DNA from: Pithys albifrons albifrons
Taxonomy: Eukaryota > Chordata > Aves > Passeriformes > Thamnophilidae
Length of the DNA stretch: 64,000 nucleotides
NCBI RefSeq assembly: GCF_047495875.1
Contig: NC_092472.1
Coordinates: 1,148,849-1,212,848 of the forward strand
Reading direction: 5' to 3'
Within the stretch, counting starts at the first letter, position 1; each line of letters begins with the position of its first letter. The notes beneath the pieces are model-generated. The model did not search any database. It was not told the DNA's origin and saw only the letters and a list, made by a program, of their open reading frames with translations. The translations under genes and the position numbers were made by a program. Positions 54,859 to 64,000 of the stretch are shown in pieces.

Positions 54859-56398
54859 GCACACAGTGGGGATGGTACAGCACATCCTGCTCACTGTGGT
54901 ATGGCTGGTGGTGACGGGAGATGAGGTGGAGTCCGGCCCGTGGGCTCACCTGCACAGAGGTGGAAGGTGGGACAGGCTGGGGCAGCTGGGACTTCCCCCA
55001 GGCAGAGCCAGAGCCCCCAGCAGTGCCCAGACTGAGGGGCTGGATCCTGGAACAGTGAGGGGATGGCCCTGAGGAAAAGCAGGGTGGTGAGTGGCCAAGT
55101 GCACCCTGTGATTCCTCTGCTCATCTTCTATAGTTCAAATCATGTTGAGACCTTCGGCCTCAGTGAAGGTCCCAGGGAAGTGCATATTGCATGGATGCAA
55201 ATACCCAGATGCAGCAATTAATGCGCTGCTCTTCCTACAAGATATTCCCAGCACTCCTTAGTCCTCCCAGTTCCTTTTTCTCCTGCTGTATATTTCAAAT
55301 GCCTTTCTTTCCTGCTAAAATACTATCTTTGGCATCGTTTTGAAGGACAGCTTGTTAAAAAGCTGTTGTGTCTTTTGGAATGCCCTGAGCTACTCTTGCA
55401 CAGAAATCCAAAATTAACAGAAAAATGCAGGGAGCAGTGGTGAGCCTGGTAAATAACTGGGCTGTAGTGTGTGTGCTGGGTGTCTGTGGGCATGGCTGGT
55501 GGGACAGGAATGTAAATTAGACAATTGGATGAAGGACATTACTAATAGAAGGGCATTTTGCTTCTTATCTGATGCTTTTCTTGAGGGGAAGGGTGGTCTG
55601 CAAGGACTGGAGTACTGTGTCACAGGGTCTGAGGTCACTTCCTTCCTGTTAAAGCCTGGGTGATCTGCTCATGGTGCTGCTCTGTGGCTTCTCTCCTTGG
55701 AGTGTTGGATAAAATCCTGATCAGATAATCACATTTCCTTTTCCAAGTTGAATTCAAATCATAGGTGGAATTTCATTGGGTTGTAGGAATGTGCAAATGA
55801 ACAGCAATTGGAGTGTGTGCTCCGCTTCCAGCCTTGTTCTCCAACTCTGACATGGAAGCTGGTTTTGACCCCCTTAAACTCCCAGGCCATATGAGCAGCA
55901 TCAGTGCCTCAGTGTGAGGCTGTACTGTAGGACTGTGTAGAGCAGTGCAGTATTGATTAGCTGTACAATAAATTATGATCTATGTAGTGCAGGTTTCTGA
56001 CCCCGTGGTCACGACCTTGCAGTGATTGGGGAGACTTTGGACCAGCTGAGATCAGAATAGCAAAGAGCGCCCCAGCAGTCACTGGGGAACCAGCAGCAAT
56101 GGTTGCTGAGGCCTCTTGCAGGATGCCACACACCCATGGCAGCTCTATCCTGGGAGCAGGCAGTTCTTCTACAAACCTCACCTGGAGCTGGATGTGGAAC
56201 TCCATGCTAGGTGTTCTGCTGTGTGACCAGCCTGGCCACAGAACCACGGGGATGGGAAGCACTGCGGGGCCAAAGGGAGTGTGTGTATTTCATCATCAGG
56301 GCCTTCAATGACCTGCAGAGCTGGTACATCGCAGGCTGGGAGGGAGGAATGAGAGCAGCTCTGCCTGGCTGCACCGGCCAGCCCTGGGCAGCATTGGA

Positions 56399-56565
56399 GG
56401 GTCACAGAATCATAGAATGGTTTGGGTTGGAGGGAAACTTCAAGACCATCTCATCCCACCCCGTGCCATGGGCAGGGACACCTTTCACCAGCCCAGGTTG
56501 CTCCAAGCCCTGTCCAGCCTGGCCTTGGATACTTCCAGGGATGAGGCAGCCTCAGCTTCTTAGGC
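56399..56565 (-). mobile_element. CR1 LINE, reverse orientation, first part of a split copy
   Basis: The reverse-complement CR1 tail starts GGTCACAGAATCATAGAATG and continues GGGCAGGGACACCTTTCACC and AGCCCTGTCCAGCCTGGCC to CAGCCTCAGCTTCTTA. The continuation of the same element resumes at about 57456, after an inserted CR1. Confidence 0.9.
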
Positions 56566-57455
56566 CCCGTGCTCTTCAACATCATCTCCATAAATGACTT
56601 GGATGCAGGACTTGAAGGGATGCTGAATAAGTTTATAGACAATGCAAAATTGAGAGGAGCTGTTGATTCCCTTAAAGGCAGAGAAGCCCTGCAGAGAGAC
56701 TGGACAAATGCGAGGGCTGGGAATCACCAACCAAAGGAATTTCAACAAGAACAAGTGCCAGATTCTGCCCCTGGGATGGGGCAACCCTGGATGGATGGAC
56801 AGACTGGGAATTAGAGGCTGGAAAGCAGTGCCAGGAAAGGGCCCTGGGGGTGCTGGTCAGTGGCCAGTTGGCCACATATGAGCCAGCACTGCCTTGGGGC
56901 CAGGAGGGACATCCTTGTCCTGGGGGGCATCAGGCCCAGCATGGTTGGGAGAGGGAGGGGATTGTCCCACTCTGCTCTGCACTGGGGCAGCCTCACCTGC
57001 AATGTGGGGACTCTTTGGGGGGACAGTGTAAGGAAGATATGAAATTGTTGGAGAGTGTCCAAAGGAGGGAAATGAGGATGCTGAAGGGCCTGGAGGGGCC
57101 ACATGAGAAGCAGCTGAGGGCACTTGGCTTGTTCACTTGCAGAAGAGGAGACTGAGGTCAGACCTCACCAGGGTCTGCAGCTCCTCCCAAGGGGCAGCTC
57201 CAACCTCTGCTCTGTGTGAGCAGGGACAAGACCCAGGGAATGGCTGGAGCTGTGTCAGGGGAGGGTCTCAGGAACAGGCTCTTCCCCCAGAGGGTGGTGG
57301 GCACAGCCCCAAGGCTGCCAGAGCTGCAGGAACATTTGGACAACCCTCTCAGGGACAGAGTAGGATTGTTGAGATGTCTGGGCAGGGGCAGGGGTTAGAT
57401 TTGGATGGTCATTATGGGTCCCCTCCAACTCAGAATATTCTGTCATTGTGTGATT
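56566..57455 (+). mobile_element. CR1 LINE with ORF2 remnant, forward orientation, inserted in another CR1
   Basis: About 890 bp. The first 130 bp encode a CR1 ORF2 reverse transcriptase end, visible as [20 protein letters not shown] and then [11 protein letters not shown], after which the frame is degraded. The 3' part has the tail phrases TTCCCCCAGAGGGTGGTGGG, CCAAGGCTGCCAGAGCTGCA and GGGTCCCCTCCAACTCAG, and ends TCTGTCATTGTGTGATTCT. The position expected to hold FADD in active elements reads FIDN, so the copy is inactive. Confidence 0.9.
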
Positions 57456-57575
57456 CTCTGGGCAATTTGTGCCAGTGCCTCAGCACCCTCTGAATAAAGA
57501 ATTTCTTCCTAACATTTAATCTAAATCTCTCCTCTTTTAGTTTAAACCCATTCCCCCTTGCCTGTAATAAATGGG
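57456..57575 (-). mobile_element. CR1 LINE, reverse orientation, second part of a split copy
   Basis: It resumes CTGGGCAATTTGTGCCAGTG, CTCAGCACCCTCTG, AAGAATTTCTTCCTAACATT and CCCATTCCCCCTTGCC, the order expected immediately after the sequence ending at 56565 in a reverse CR1. The two pieces are therefore one older element split by the forward copy. Confidence 0.85.
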
Positions 57576-58139
57576 AGCAGTCTGCCAGCGAGGCAGAGGG
57601 CTTTGTGCTGTTTATGTTGAAAGAGGAGGTAATAGGAATTTAATTGCTGTTTAAATGTAGCAAACAAGAAAATGGAATTTATTTGCTCAGCCTTAATTTC
57701 TTTCTGGGAGCCTGATTTCCCCAGCGTGCACCATCACCGTGCGTGCCAAGAATCTGAGCACCACCAGGCTGAGTTGTGGGGTTTCACTTCGAAATGAAAT
57801 GTGTGCTAACCCTGACCTGGGCCAGGAAGGCTGAGCTGGCAGAGCTGCTCTGTGCTGGCTGGTGGCCCTGGGTGGGTGACAGCTGTGGGCATTTCCAGAC
57901 TAAACAGGGCACTGGGCAATCTGGAACAAGGCATGGCACTTCACAGCATCCCAGTGCTGTAGGAGTGGATGCTGGTGCCTCAAAGAAAGGGCTCCTGGGG
58001 AATCTCCACCTTCATGCCATAAAGTCTCATGTCTGTGTTTGCCCATGGCTGGCCTGAATTTCCCCCCAGGAGCATTTCTCCCACTGCTGGTGACTGGCAA
58101 TGGATGCAGCAAAATGTGTGGGGCTCTCCCTGGTCCCTG

Positions 58140-58760
58140 CAAGCTGCATGATTTTAATGCAGCTTTCTTTTTTGTCCCTATTTAAAATGTTTCAAAAGCA
58201 GATTTATTTTCTGAAACTGTTGAGAATTGTTCCCTGAAAATGGCAAACCTGCAATCTAAATTAATTAATACCAAACGAAACTTTTCCCTAACTCAATGAA
58301 GCAGAAAGATAAGAAATCCTATTTGTCCGGTGTTTGCAGTGTAAATATTTCCAGGCAGAAGCGTGGCTAATAGAGATCAGAACAAATCTTCTATTAGAAA
58401 ACAAACCCTGCTTTTCTTTTCTGGCCCTAGGCTTGCATGTTTTTAAGATTGGATCCTGAAGGCAGATTGACAGTTTGGTTTGGATTAAAGTCAACACATG
58501 GTTTATGCCATATTTTTGATAAGGCTCAATAGTAATCTGATTTTTTTTTCATGTACATTAGCAGCAGAATTGTCCATTCCTGAGAATATTTTTGCAGTGA
58601 AGCCATTGAGGAATTTATTTCTGGAGGGAAGATGAAATTACTGGTTTTAAAAACTCTCAAAATCCCAAGTAAAGTTGAAATCCATGAACTGCAAGCCGTA
58701 AGCCTGACATGAGCTGGGCAAACTTCATGCTATTTTATTAACCGATATACAGAGTGCTTT
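58140..58760. promoter_or_regulatory. Candidate conserved non-coding block in FGF18 intron 2
   Basis: AT-rich and repeat-free, with AAATTAATTAATACC near 58258, forkhead-like GTGTAAATATTTCC near 58340, and ATTTTATTAACCGATATAC near 58732. It differs sharply from the CR1-rich DNA before it. Inferred from texture only. Confidence 0.35.
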
Positions 58761-60410
58761 CTTTAAATACCTTTGGAAAGGCAGAGAGGAGGACACTGGC
58801 TCATGCAGGGGGACCAGAGCAGGCTCTTGTACTTCACAACCAGCACCAGCTCCCAGTTCTGATCAGCAGGAGTGAAGTTTGTCACCATTTGTACCTGTAC
58901 GTGCTTGTGAGCTCAGGCTCCTTCATGGGAATAGCAGACATTGCCACTGTCCACTGGTTCCTGGCACCACATCCTGCAGGGTGTCCAGAGGTGGGCTTTT
59001 GGGTACTTTGGCCCATTAGGTACAAGTAGTCATTTATTTACATAGTGTAGATTCATTCTGTTTTTAAATAGGCTTCACCGTCCAAAGCTGGTGCCTTTTG
59101 TCCATACTGTGTTCCCTAGGATAAAAGTGGGGGGAAAACGTAGAAAGAATTGGGAAGGGGGGAACCAAAGGAGAAGATTCTCTCTTCTCTGGCAAAGGAA
59201 GAATTGCTTGCTGCCTTTGAACTCTGTGCTTCAGCATCTGTGTGCCTGGAAACCTGTCTGCAAAGCTTTGTGTCTGTCCTTGCTGTAGGACACAGAGATC
59301 TCTTGTGCCTAATTTTGTGGCCACCTTCATCTCTGATGCCAGTGTGGAAACTTCCAAATGGGGTTATTTTATCAGGCCTGAAGTCAGTCCCAAAGTTGTC
59401 TTTGGTGCTTGAAGGTGACTGGTGCTGGCAGGACCTGTCGAGTAGTTGTGCAGGGCTAGAACTGGGCACTGGCAAAGCTCTGACTTGATGGTGATGCTGA
59501 AAGCAACCGAGATACTTATCCCAGCTGTATATTAACTTCATAGAAAATGAAATTAATGGAGCTGAACATTGCCTGCATTGTCTGCATTCATTTGAAGCTG
59601 CCTCCAGCAAGGGGCTTAGGTTGTGCCCAGCAAGGGGCTTAGGTGTGCCCTGCTCTGAGTGACAGAGCTGCTGGGACATGTGCATGGGGTGAGATCCTTG
59701 ATCCTCAGCATGATGGTGTGAGTTCCCTGTGTCCATCCGTGTTGGGTGAGTCGGAAATCTCCAGCCTCAAATGGAAAATGTGTGTTTGCACAATTAGCAT
59801 GGCCCCTTCCTTCCCTGGGAGCAGAATGGTTTATTGATTTCTGTGGCCCACTCACCCCCACCTATTCAGCAATAATGACCCTTCCACCCCAACTCTAAAT
59901 CATCCCAGCCTGCCTTGCCCATAAGCCCTCTAATCTTTTAGGGTTGTTGTTGGTATTTACGCTCGTGGAGGTTTATGATCTGTCGGCGCTGGCTGCTGAA
60001 ATGCTTTATTTATCCATAGGCTGGGCCACACAGGGAGTGTCCTTATTCTGGTATCGTGTTCAGGATGCTGTACTTAAGGGTTGTGTCAGCACTTCCATGC
60101 ACAAACCTGGTTATTCAGGGGTTTTGCAATTCTGTGGAAAAGAAAACCAGTGACCTGGCACGGCAAGGCGAGGCTCAGAGGCACACATGAAAGACCAATA
60201 ACCCACTGCCCATTTAGGGATTATTAGATGGGCAACCTTTTTCCTCAAGCAAAATAGCCAAAACCATCCTCCTCCTTTGGTTTGATTTTGTGAAAAGAAA
60301 ACCCTCTTTTGTGTGCTTGTGTTGGGGTCGGATGGGGAGAACACAGTGAGGTGGGACCCTGGCTGGAATCCTCTGTGGATCCCTAACAAACATCCGGTGT
60401 GGGGCAGAGC

Positions 60411-60526
60411 TGCCTCCTGCCTCCTCCTGCCTCCTCCTGCCTCCTCCTGCCTCCTCCTGCCTCCTCCTGCCTCCTCCTGCCTTCTCCTGCCTTCTCCTCC
60501 TCCTGCCTCCTCCTCCTCCTCCTCGG
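60411..60526. repeat. 10-bp tandem repeat (CTCCTCCTGC)
   Basis: Six perfect copies occupy 60421-60480, flanked by degenerate copies and CCT runs. The strand is nearly pure pyrimidine with periodic G. The 10-bp period keeps frames open on both strands, which explains the long Arg/Glu/Gly frames on the minus strand here. Confidence 0.95.
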
Positions 60527-61019
60527 AACGCAGCGTGCAGAGGGTTTGGGGAGGCAGCGGCTCCTGCACCCACTCCCTCCAGCCCTCCAACAGTAGATGA
60601 TGGGGTTTGTAAATGTGATTTATGGCCTGTTAGTGCAGCAGCTTGTGGGCTTATAAATGACTTGGAGATTTCTCGATAATAGAGGGAGTGTGGTATAAAC
60701 AGGAGAGATAATAGGGCTTGAGAATGTATTTCAAAGTGCTTTTGGGGAAGGAGAGGTTCCGTGGCTGCTGGCAGGTATGGGGTGATCCTGGCTGGGCTGG
60801 AGGAAGAGCCTTTACAGACCAATCCAGCCAGGAGATTTTTTTATTGCTCCCTCTTGATGCTGATGGGCTTTGTGGGCGCTCCATGGAGCTGAGTTGATAA
60901 CTCAGAGTGAAAATGGTCATCAAGGCCACTGGCCCAGGACAGCAGGCTGGGGTTGACATTGGGGGGAACTTGTGTAAGCAGAATTATCAGTCCACAAGCA
61001 GCATCAGGCAGTGGCAAAG

Positions 61020-61350
61020 TACTGAAGGGGGGCCACAAGAAAGATGGAGAGAGACTATTTTCAACAGCATGTAGTAACAGGGCAAAGGGGAATGGCTTCA
61101 CACTAACAGAGAGTAGGCTTAAATTGGTTATTAGGAAGAAATTCTTTACTATGAGACTGGTGAGGCCCTGACTCAGGGTGCCCACAGAAGCTGTGGCTGC
61201 CCCACCCCTGGAAGTGTACAAGGCCAGGTTGGACAGGACTTGGAGCAACGTGGGCTGGTGAAAGGTGTCCCTGCAGGTGTCAGGGCATTGGAACTGGATG
61301 ATCTTTAAGGTCCCTTCCAACCCTAGCCATTCAATGACTCTGTGATTCCT
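61020..61350 (+). mobile_element. CR1 LINE 3' end, forward orientation
   Basis: CR1 phrases: AGATGGAGAGAGACTATTTT, GGGCAAAGGGGAATGGCTTC, TTAGGAAGAAATTCTTTACT, GAAGCTGTGGCTGCCCCACC, AGGCCAGGTTGGACAGGACT, and GGTCCCTTCCAACCCTAG. It ends AATGACTCTGTGATTC. It is 5'-truncated. Confidence 0.9.
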
Positions 61351-61849
61351 CAAGTAGGGGACACTGTGGCAACAGGGTTTTCACAAAGGGGAAACCAGGA
61401 TGCTCAACCCTTTTGTTAGCAGGTACCAAGCTGGTGTGACTGGCAGCCCTCAGTTGCTGCTCCAAAGCCATTTTTCTCATCTCTGGGGTGGTGCCAGCAA
61501 GGCTTGCAGGACTCTGCCACTGTGTAAAGCAGGCTGAAAGCAGCTGCAGTGGGACAGAAGAACTGTTCTGAGGAGGGGATTAGTGAATTGAGAGATGCAG
61601 GGGCACATCTCAAACGTGCCTTGGGGATCTTGGGAAGCGCTTCCTTCTCTCTCAGTTTGCTGTGAGCACCTTTGGCAGGGGCAGCAGGGAAAGGCTTGGC
61701 AGCTTCTCTGCAGGCTTGTGAGAGCTCTGGGCTTGCTGAGGAGCATCTTGAGTGCTGCTCCTGGAACAGCAGATTCCCACTTACTGTGTTTTCCCTTGAA
61801 GCTTTTGGAGCTGGCCATACATTTTGTTCATAGAACACAAACTTCTGAG

Positions 61850-62460
61850 CCGTTTTTAAAATCTTGATTTTATGTTGGGGATATTTTTGGTGTGAAATTG
61901 TGCTTTGCTGATCACTCTGGGAAGTTCTGCATCTCAGACCATGTTTATGGGTGGGGGCACCCTGGGGAAATTATAGGAAATGGGAAAGATTGTTAATGAT
62001 GACTATAATTGATTGAGTTTTGCTAAATAGAAGTGGGCCTTCCGAGGTAAATTGATTTGAATAGATTTATTAAAAGCAAGTAGCACATTTACAAATTGAA
62101 GTTGGTTCTGTCCCCCTCAGTGTCAGCAAGGCTCCCATGTGGTTCATCTGGGGTTCAGGGAATGTCCAGATTGGTCCATCCTGCCTTGCAGTTCATGAAA
62201 TAGGTTTTACAAGGCAAGAAAAGCATAAAGCAAGATCAAAAGAAAATATCTCTGTTGCAGAGACGAAGGAAATCTTGCATCTTGTTTCAAATAGCTGATT
62301 AAATTGCCGATAAAAATCACCTCTGGAGAGCCCTTGTTCCAAGTCTCGAATGAATAAAGACATTTCTCATGTACATGGGCAGGGATCAATGCAGGAACAA
62401 CTCTAATATTGCGGGTGCTTAGTCACAGTAACTTTAGAAGAGAAAGGGGAAACTTAGTGA
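61850..62460. promoter_or_regulatory. Candidate conserved non-coding block in FGF18 intron 2
   Basis: AT-rich, repeat-free DNA with TTGTTAATGATGACTATAAT near 61991, GGTAAATTGATTTGAATAG near 62046, and TGATTAAATTGCCGATAAAA near 62296. Inferred regulatory by texture and location; untested. Confidence 0.3.
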
Positions 62461-64000
62461 TGTGTTGGCAAAGTGCGGAACCGAAATGTGGAAAAGCTGT
62501 TTGAAGGACAAGGGGCAACTCATCTCCATGGCTGTAATTTCTCAAATTGCCACTTGGTTTCTGGTAACTTGCTGACCTGTGGCTGTTTTAACCCTGACTG
62601 CTCTTCCCCACTGGTAGCCCAGACCCGTGCCTTTAAGAAGCCCCAGTGTGTTCTGGGAGCTCCAGTGGCTTGTTCCTGGGAATTGGTCTGCTGCTGGTTT
62701 GTGCTTTGCTTTGTCCCATTCTCTTCCCTGTCCTGCTCAGGAGCCTCCAGTGTCATTTCCATGTCTAAGACTGCCTTGGGCACAGCACCACGGGGCACCC
62801 CTTGGGCCCTGCAGTTACAGGGCAGATGAATTGTATGTCCTGTCTCCTCTCTGAAAATTTTGGGCTTATGGTACAGCTGTATGCTTTGCTCTTTTTAAAA
62901 AGCAAGGGTTGTGCCCCTGGCTCTTCCAACAGTATCTGAAGTCAGAGCTCGTCTAGCAGTTAATTTGGGTATGGTGGGTGATGTCCAAGGACAGAGAATA
63001 TGTCATTACATACTGCCAGCATCCTTGGCACATGAGAAATGGAGGGAGAAAAAGAAATGCCCAGTGGTGGTTGGTATTTTATTGGGGTTTTAGACCTGAG
63101 GAGAAGACGCTGTGTCTCTGAATCAGAACTTGAAATTTGCAGAGATCTCCACATACAACTCCTTTTCCTGTTTTGACTCTGAAAGCCTAAAAGCTGTGTC
63201 AGCCTGGCAGCTGGGGAAGGGCAGATTTGCAGTGACCCTTTGCCATGTGTCAGCCACATTGGGTAGCACCAGCCCTGCTGTCACAGGCTTTGTTCCACTG
63301 GGTCAGCATGGAGAGCCCAGAGAGCCCGTCCCCAGGCTGGGCATCCCCACTGCATGTTGGAATGAAGCCCTGGAAGTGAGATCAGCCCAGAGAGACAAGA
63401 CTTTTCCCACTCAGTAACTAATAGTAGCAGGCTGGTGTTCAGGAGACCTGTAACCATGGAGGCTGCTGTGTATTTCCCAGTTTCCAGTGGTGTTTTGGTA
63501 GTTTCCATAACATGGATTTGGTACTTGCCTTGAACCTGCAAATGTCTCCATTCAGAGCAGTGCTGTTGGAGACAGTGGGAGTGAAGAAGTGGCTTGATTG
63601 AATGATGGAGAAGACAAGCTTGAAGTGTAGAAGGGGAGGGTTTCAGACTATTGGAGGGATTTCGAGTCTCTAACAGCTCATGTCAGCCAGTCCAAGCAGC
63701 AGGCACGGAAAAAATGGAGACAGGGTAGTGGGGATGAACCAAGGCAGAAGTGAGGTATCAGTAACACAAGCATTCCCAGCTGTATGACTCCTGCAACTGC
63801 AGTAAATCCCCTGACTGGCCTCCAGTTATTGTTAGATGGATTAACCTTGCTGTCCATGGGCACAACAATTTTCTTATATTCCAGCACTGCGTAGAGGCTG
63901 CATAGAGCAGGGACATCTGAGGAGGTCTGTCTCCTTGGCACCACTAGGGTTGGCACCATTCCTGCAGAGGGTCACTGCCAGAATGAGCAGGACTGGGATT

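Larger units (their letters stand above)
47365..64000 (+). other. FGF18: FGF18 intron 2 (continues beyond the window)
   Basis: At least 16.6 kb with no further FGF18 exon recognised. It contains CR1 copies, a 10-bp tandem repeat and several AT-rich candidate regulatory blocks, listed separately. Long open frames (such as 51046-51756) have no recognised domain and are not called. Confidence 0.7.

Noticed and set aside
60111..60822. Minus-strand frames of 159 and 202 codons with Arg-Gln-Glu-Ala-Gly-Gly runs
   Set aside because: They are translations of the 10-bp tandem repeat and its flanks, not a conserved protein.

Overview
The window is vertebrate nuclear DNA and almost certainly from a bird. 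It carries CR1 retrotransposon tails, long terminal repeats (LTRs) of the kind found in bird endogenous retroviruses, compact introns, and two genes whose encoded residues match avian proteins. Two genes are supported, both on the + strand. NPM1 (nucleophosmin/B23/NO38) is complete, with 11 coding exons between 23110 and 34791 and 295 codons. FGF18 is present only as its first two coding exons (47003-47034 and 47328-47364); the rest lies beyond position 64000. The order NPM1 then FGF18, both forward, is the conserved amniote arrangement (human 5q35, chicken chromosome 13). TLX3, the expected upstream neighbour, was not found.

Positions 1-22.3 kb are intergenic. They hold a reverse-oriented LTR (about 1.2-2.05 kb), two AT-rich stretches that look like conserved regulatory DNA (5.4-5.9 and 6.56-7.26 kb), a very old CR1/L3-type fragment (10.9-11.5 kb), and a decayed mosaic endogenous retrovirus (12.8-17.8 kb). 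The retrovirus has a 5' LTR, broken gag-like and pol-like regions split by a CR1 insertion, and a different LTR family at its 3' end. A 26-bp perfect inverted repeat follows at 17.85-17.97 kb, then another candidate regulatory block at 19.4-19.9 kb and a reverse CR1 at 20.6-20.9 kb. Directly upstream of the NPM1 CpG island is a 40-bp minisatellite organised as a 160-bp four-variant higher-order repeat, with G-quadruplex motifs on the minus strand.

Positions 22.9-35.1 kb are NPM1. The promoter has a TCTCGCGAGA element, a TATA-like box and a pyrimidine tract suited to a 5'TOP start. Exon junctions are unambiguous, and intron 2 starts with GC instead of GT. Intron 10 contains a large inverted repeat whose core is 87 bp of perfect identity, next to an LTR-like segment. 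The 3' UTR ends at two AATAAA signals near 35.1 kb.

Positions 35.1-46 kb are intergenic with one CR1 copy. Positions 46.07-47.03 kb are the FGF18 CpG island and 5' UTR. The rest of the window is FGF18 intron 2 (at least 16.6 kb). It contains several CR1 copies, including one CR1 inserted inside another, a 10-bp tandem repeat, and AT-rich candidate enhancers. NPM1 makes a nucleolar histone and ribosome chaperone. FGF18 makes a secreted growth factor. They are neighbours and no functional coupling is visible. Exon boundaries come from reading frames and splice signals. Repeat boundaries are approximate because no alignment could be run.
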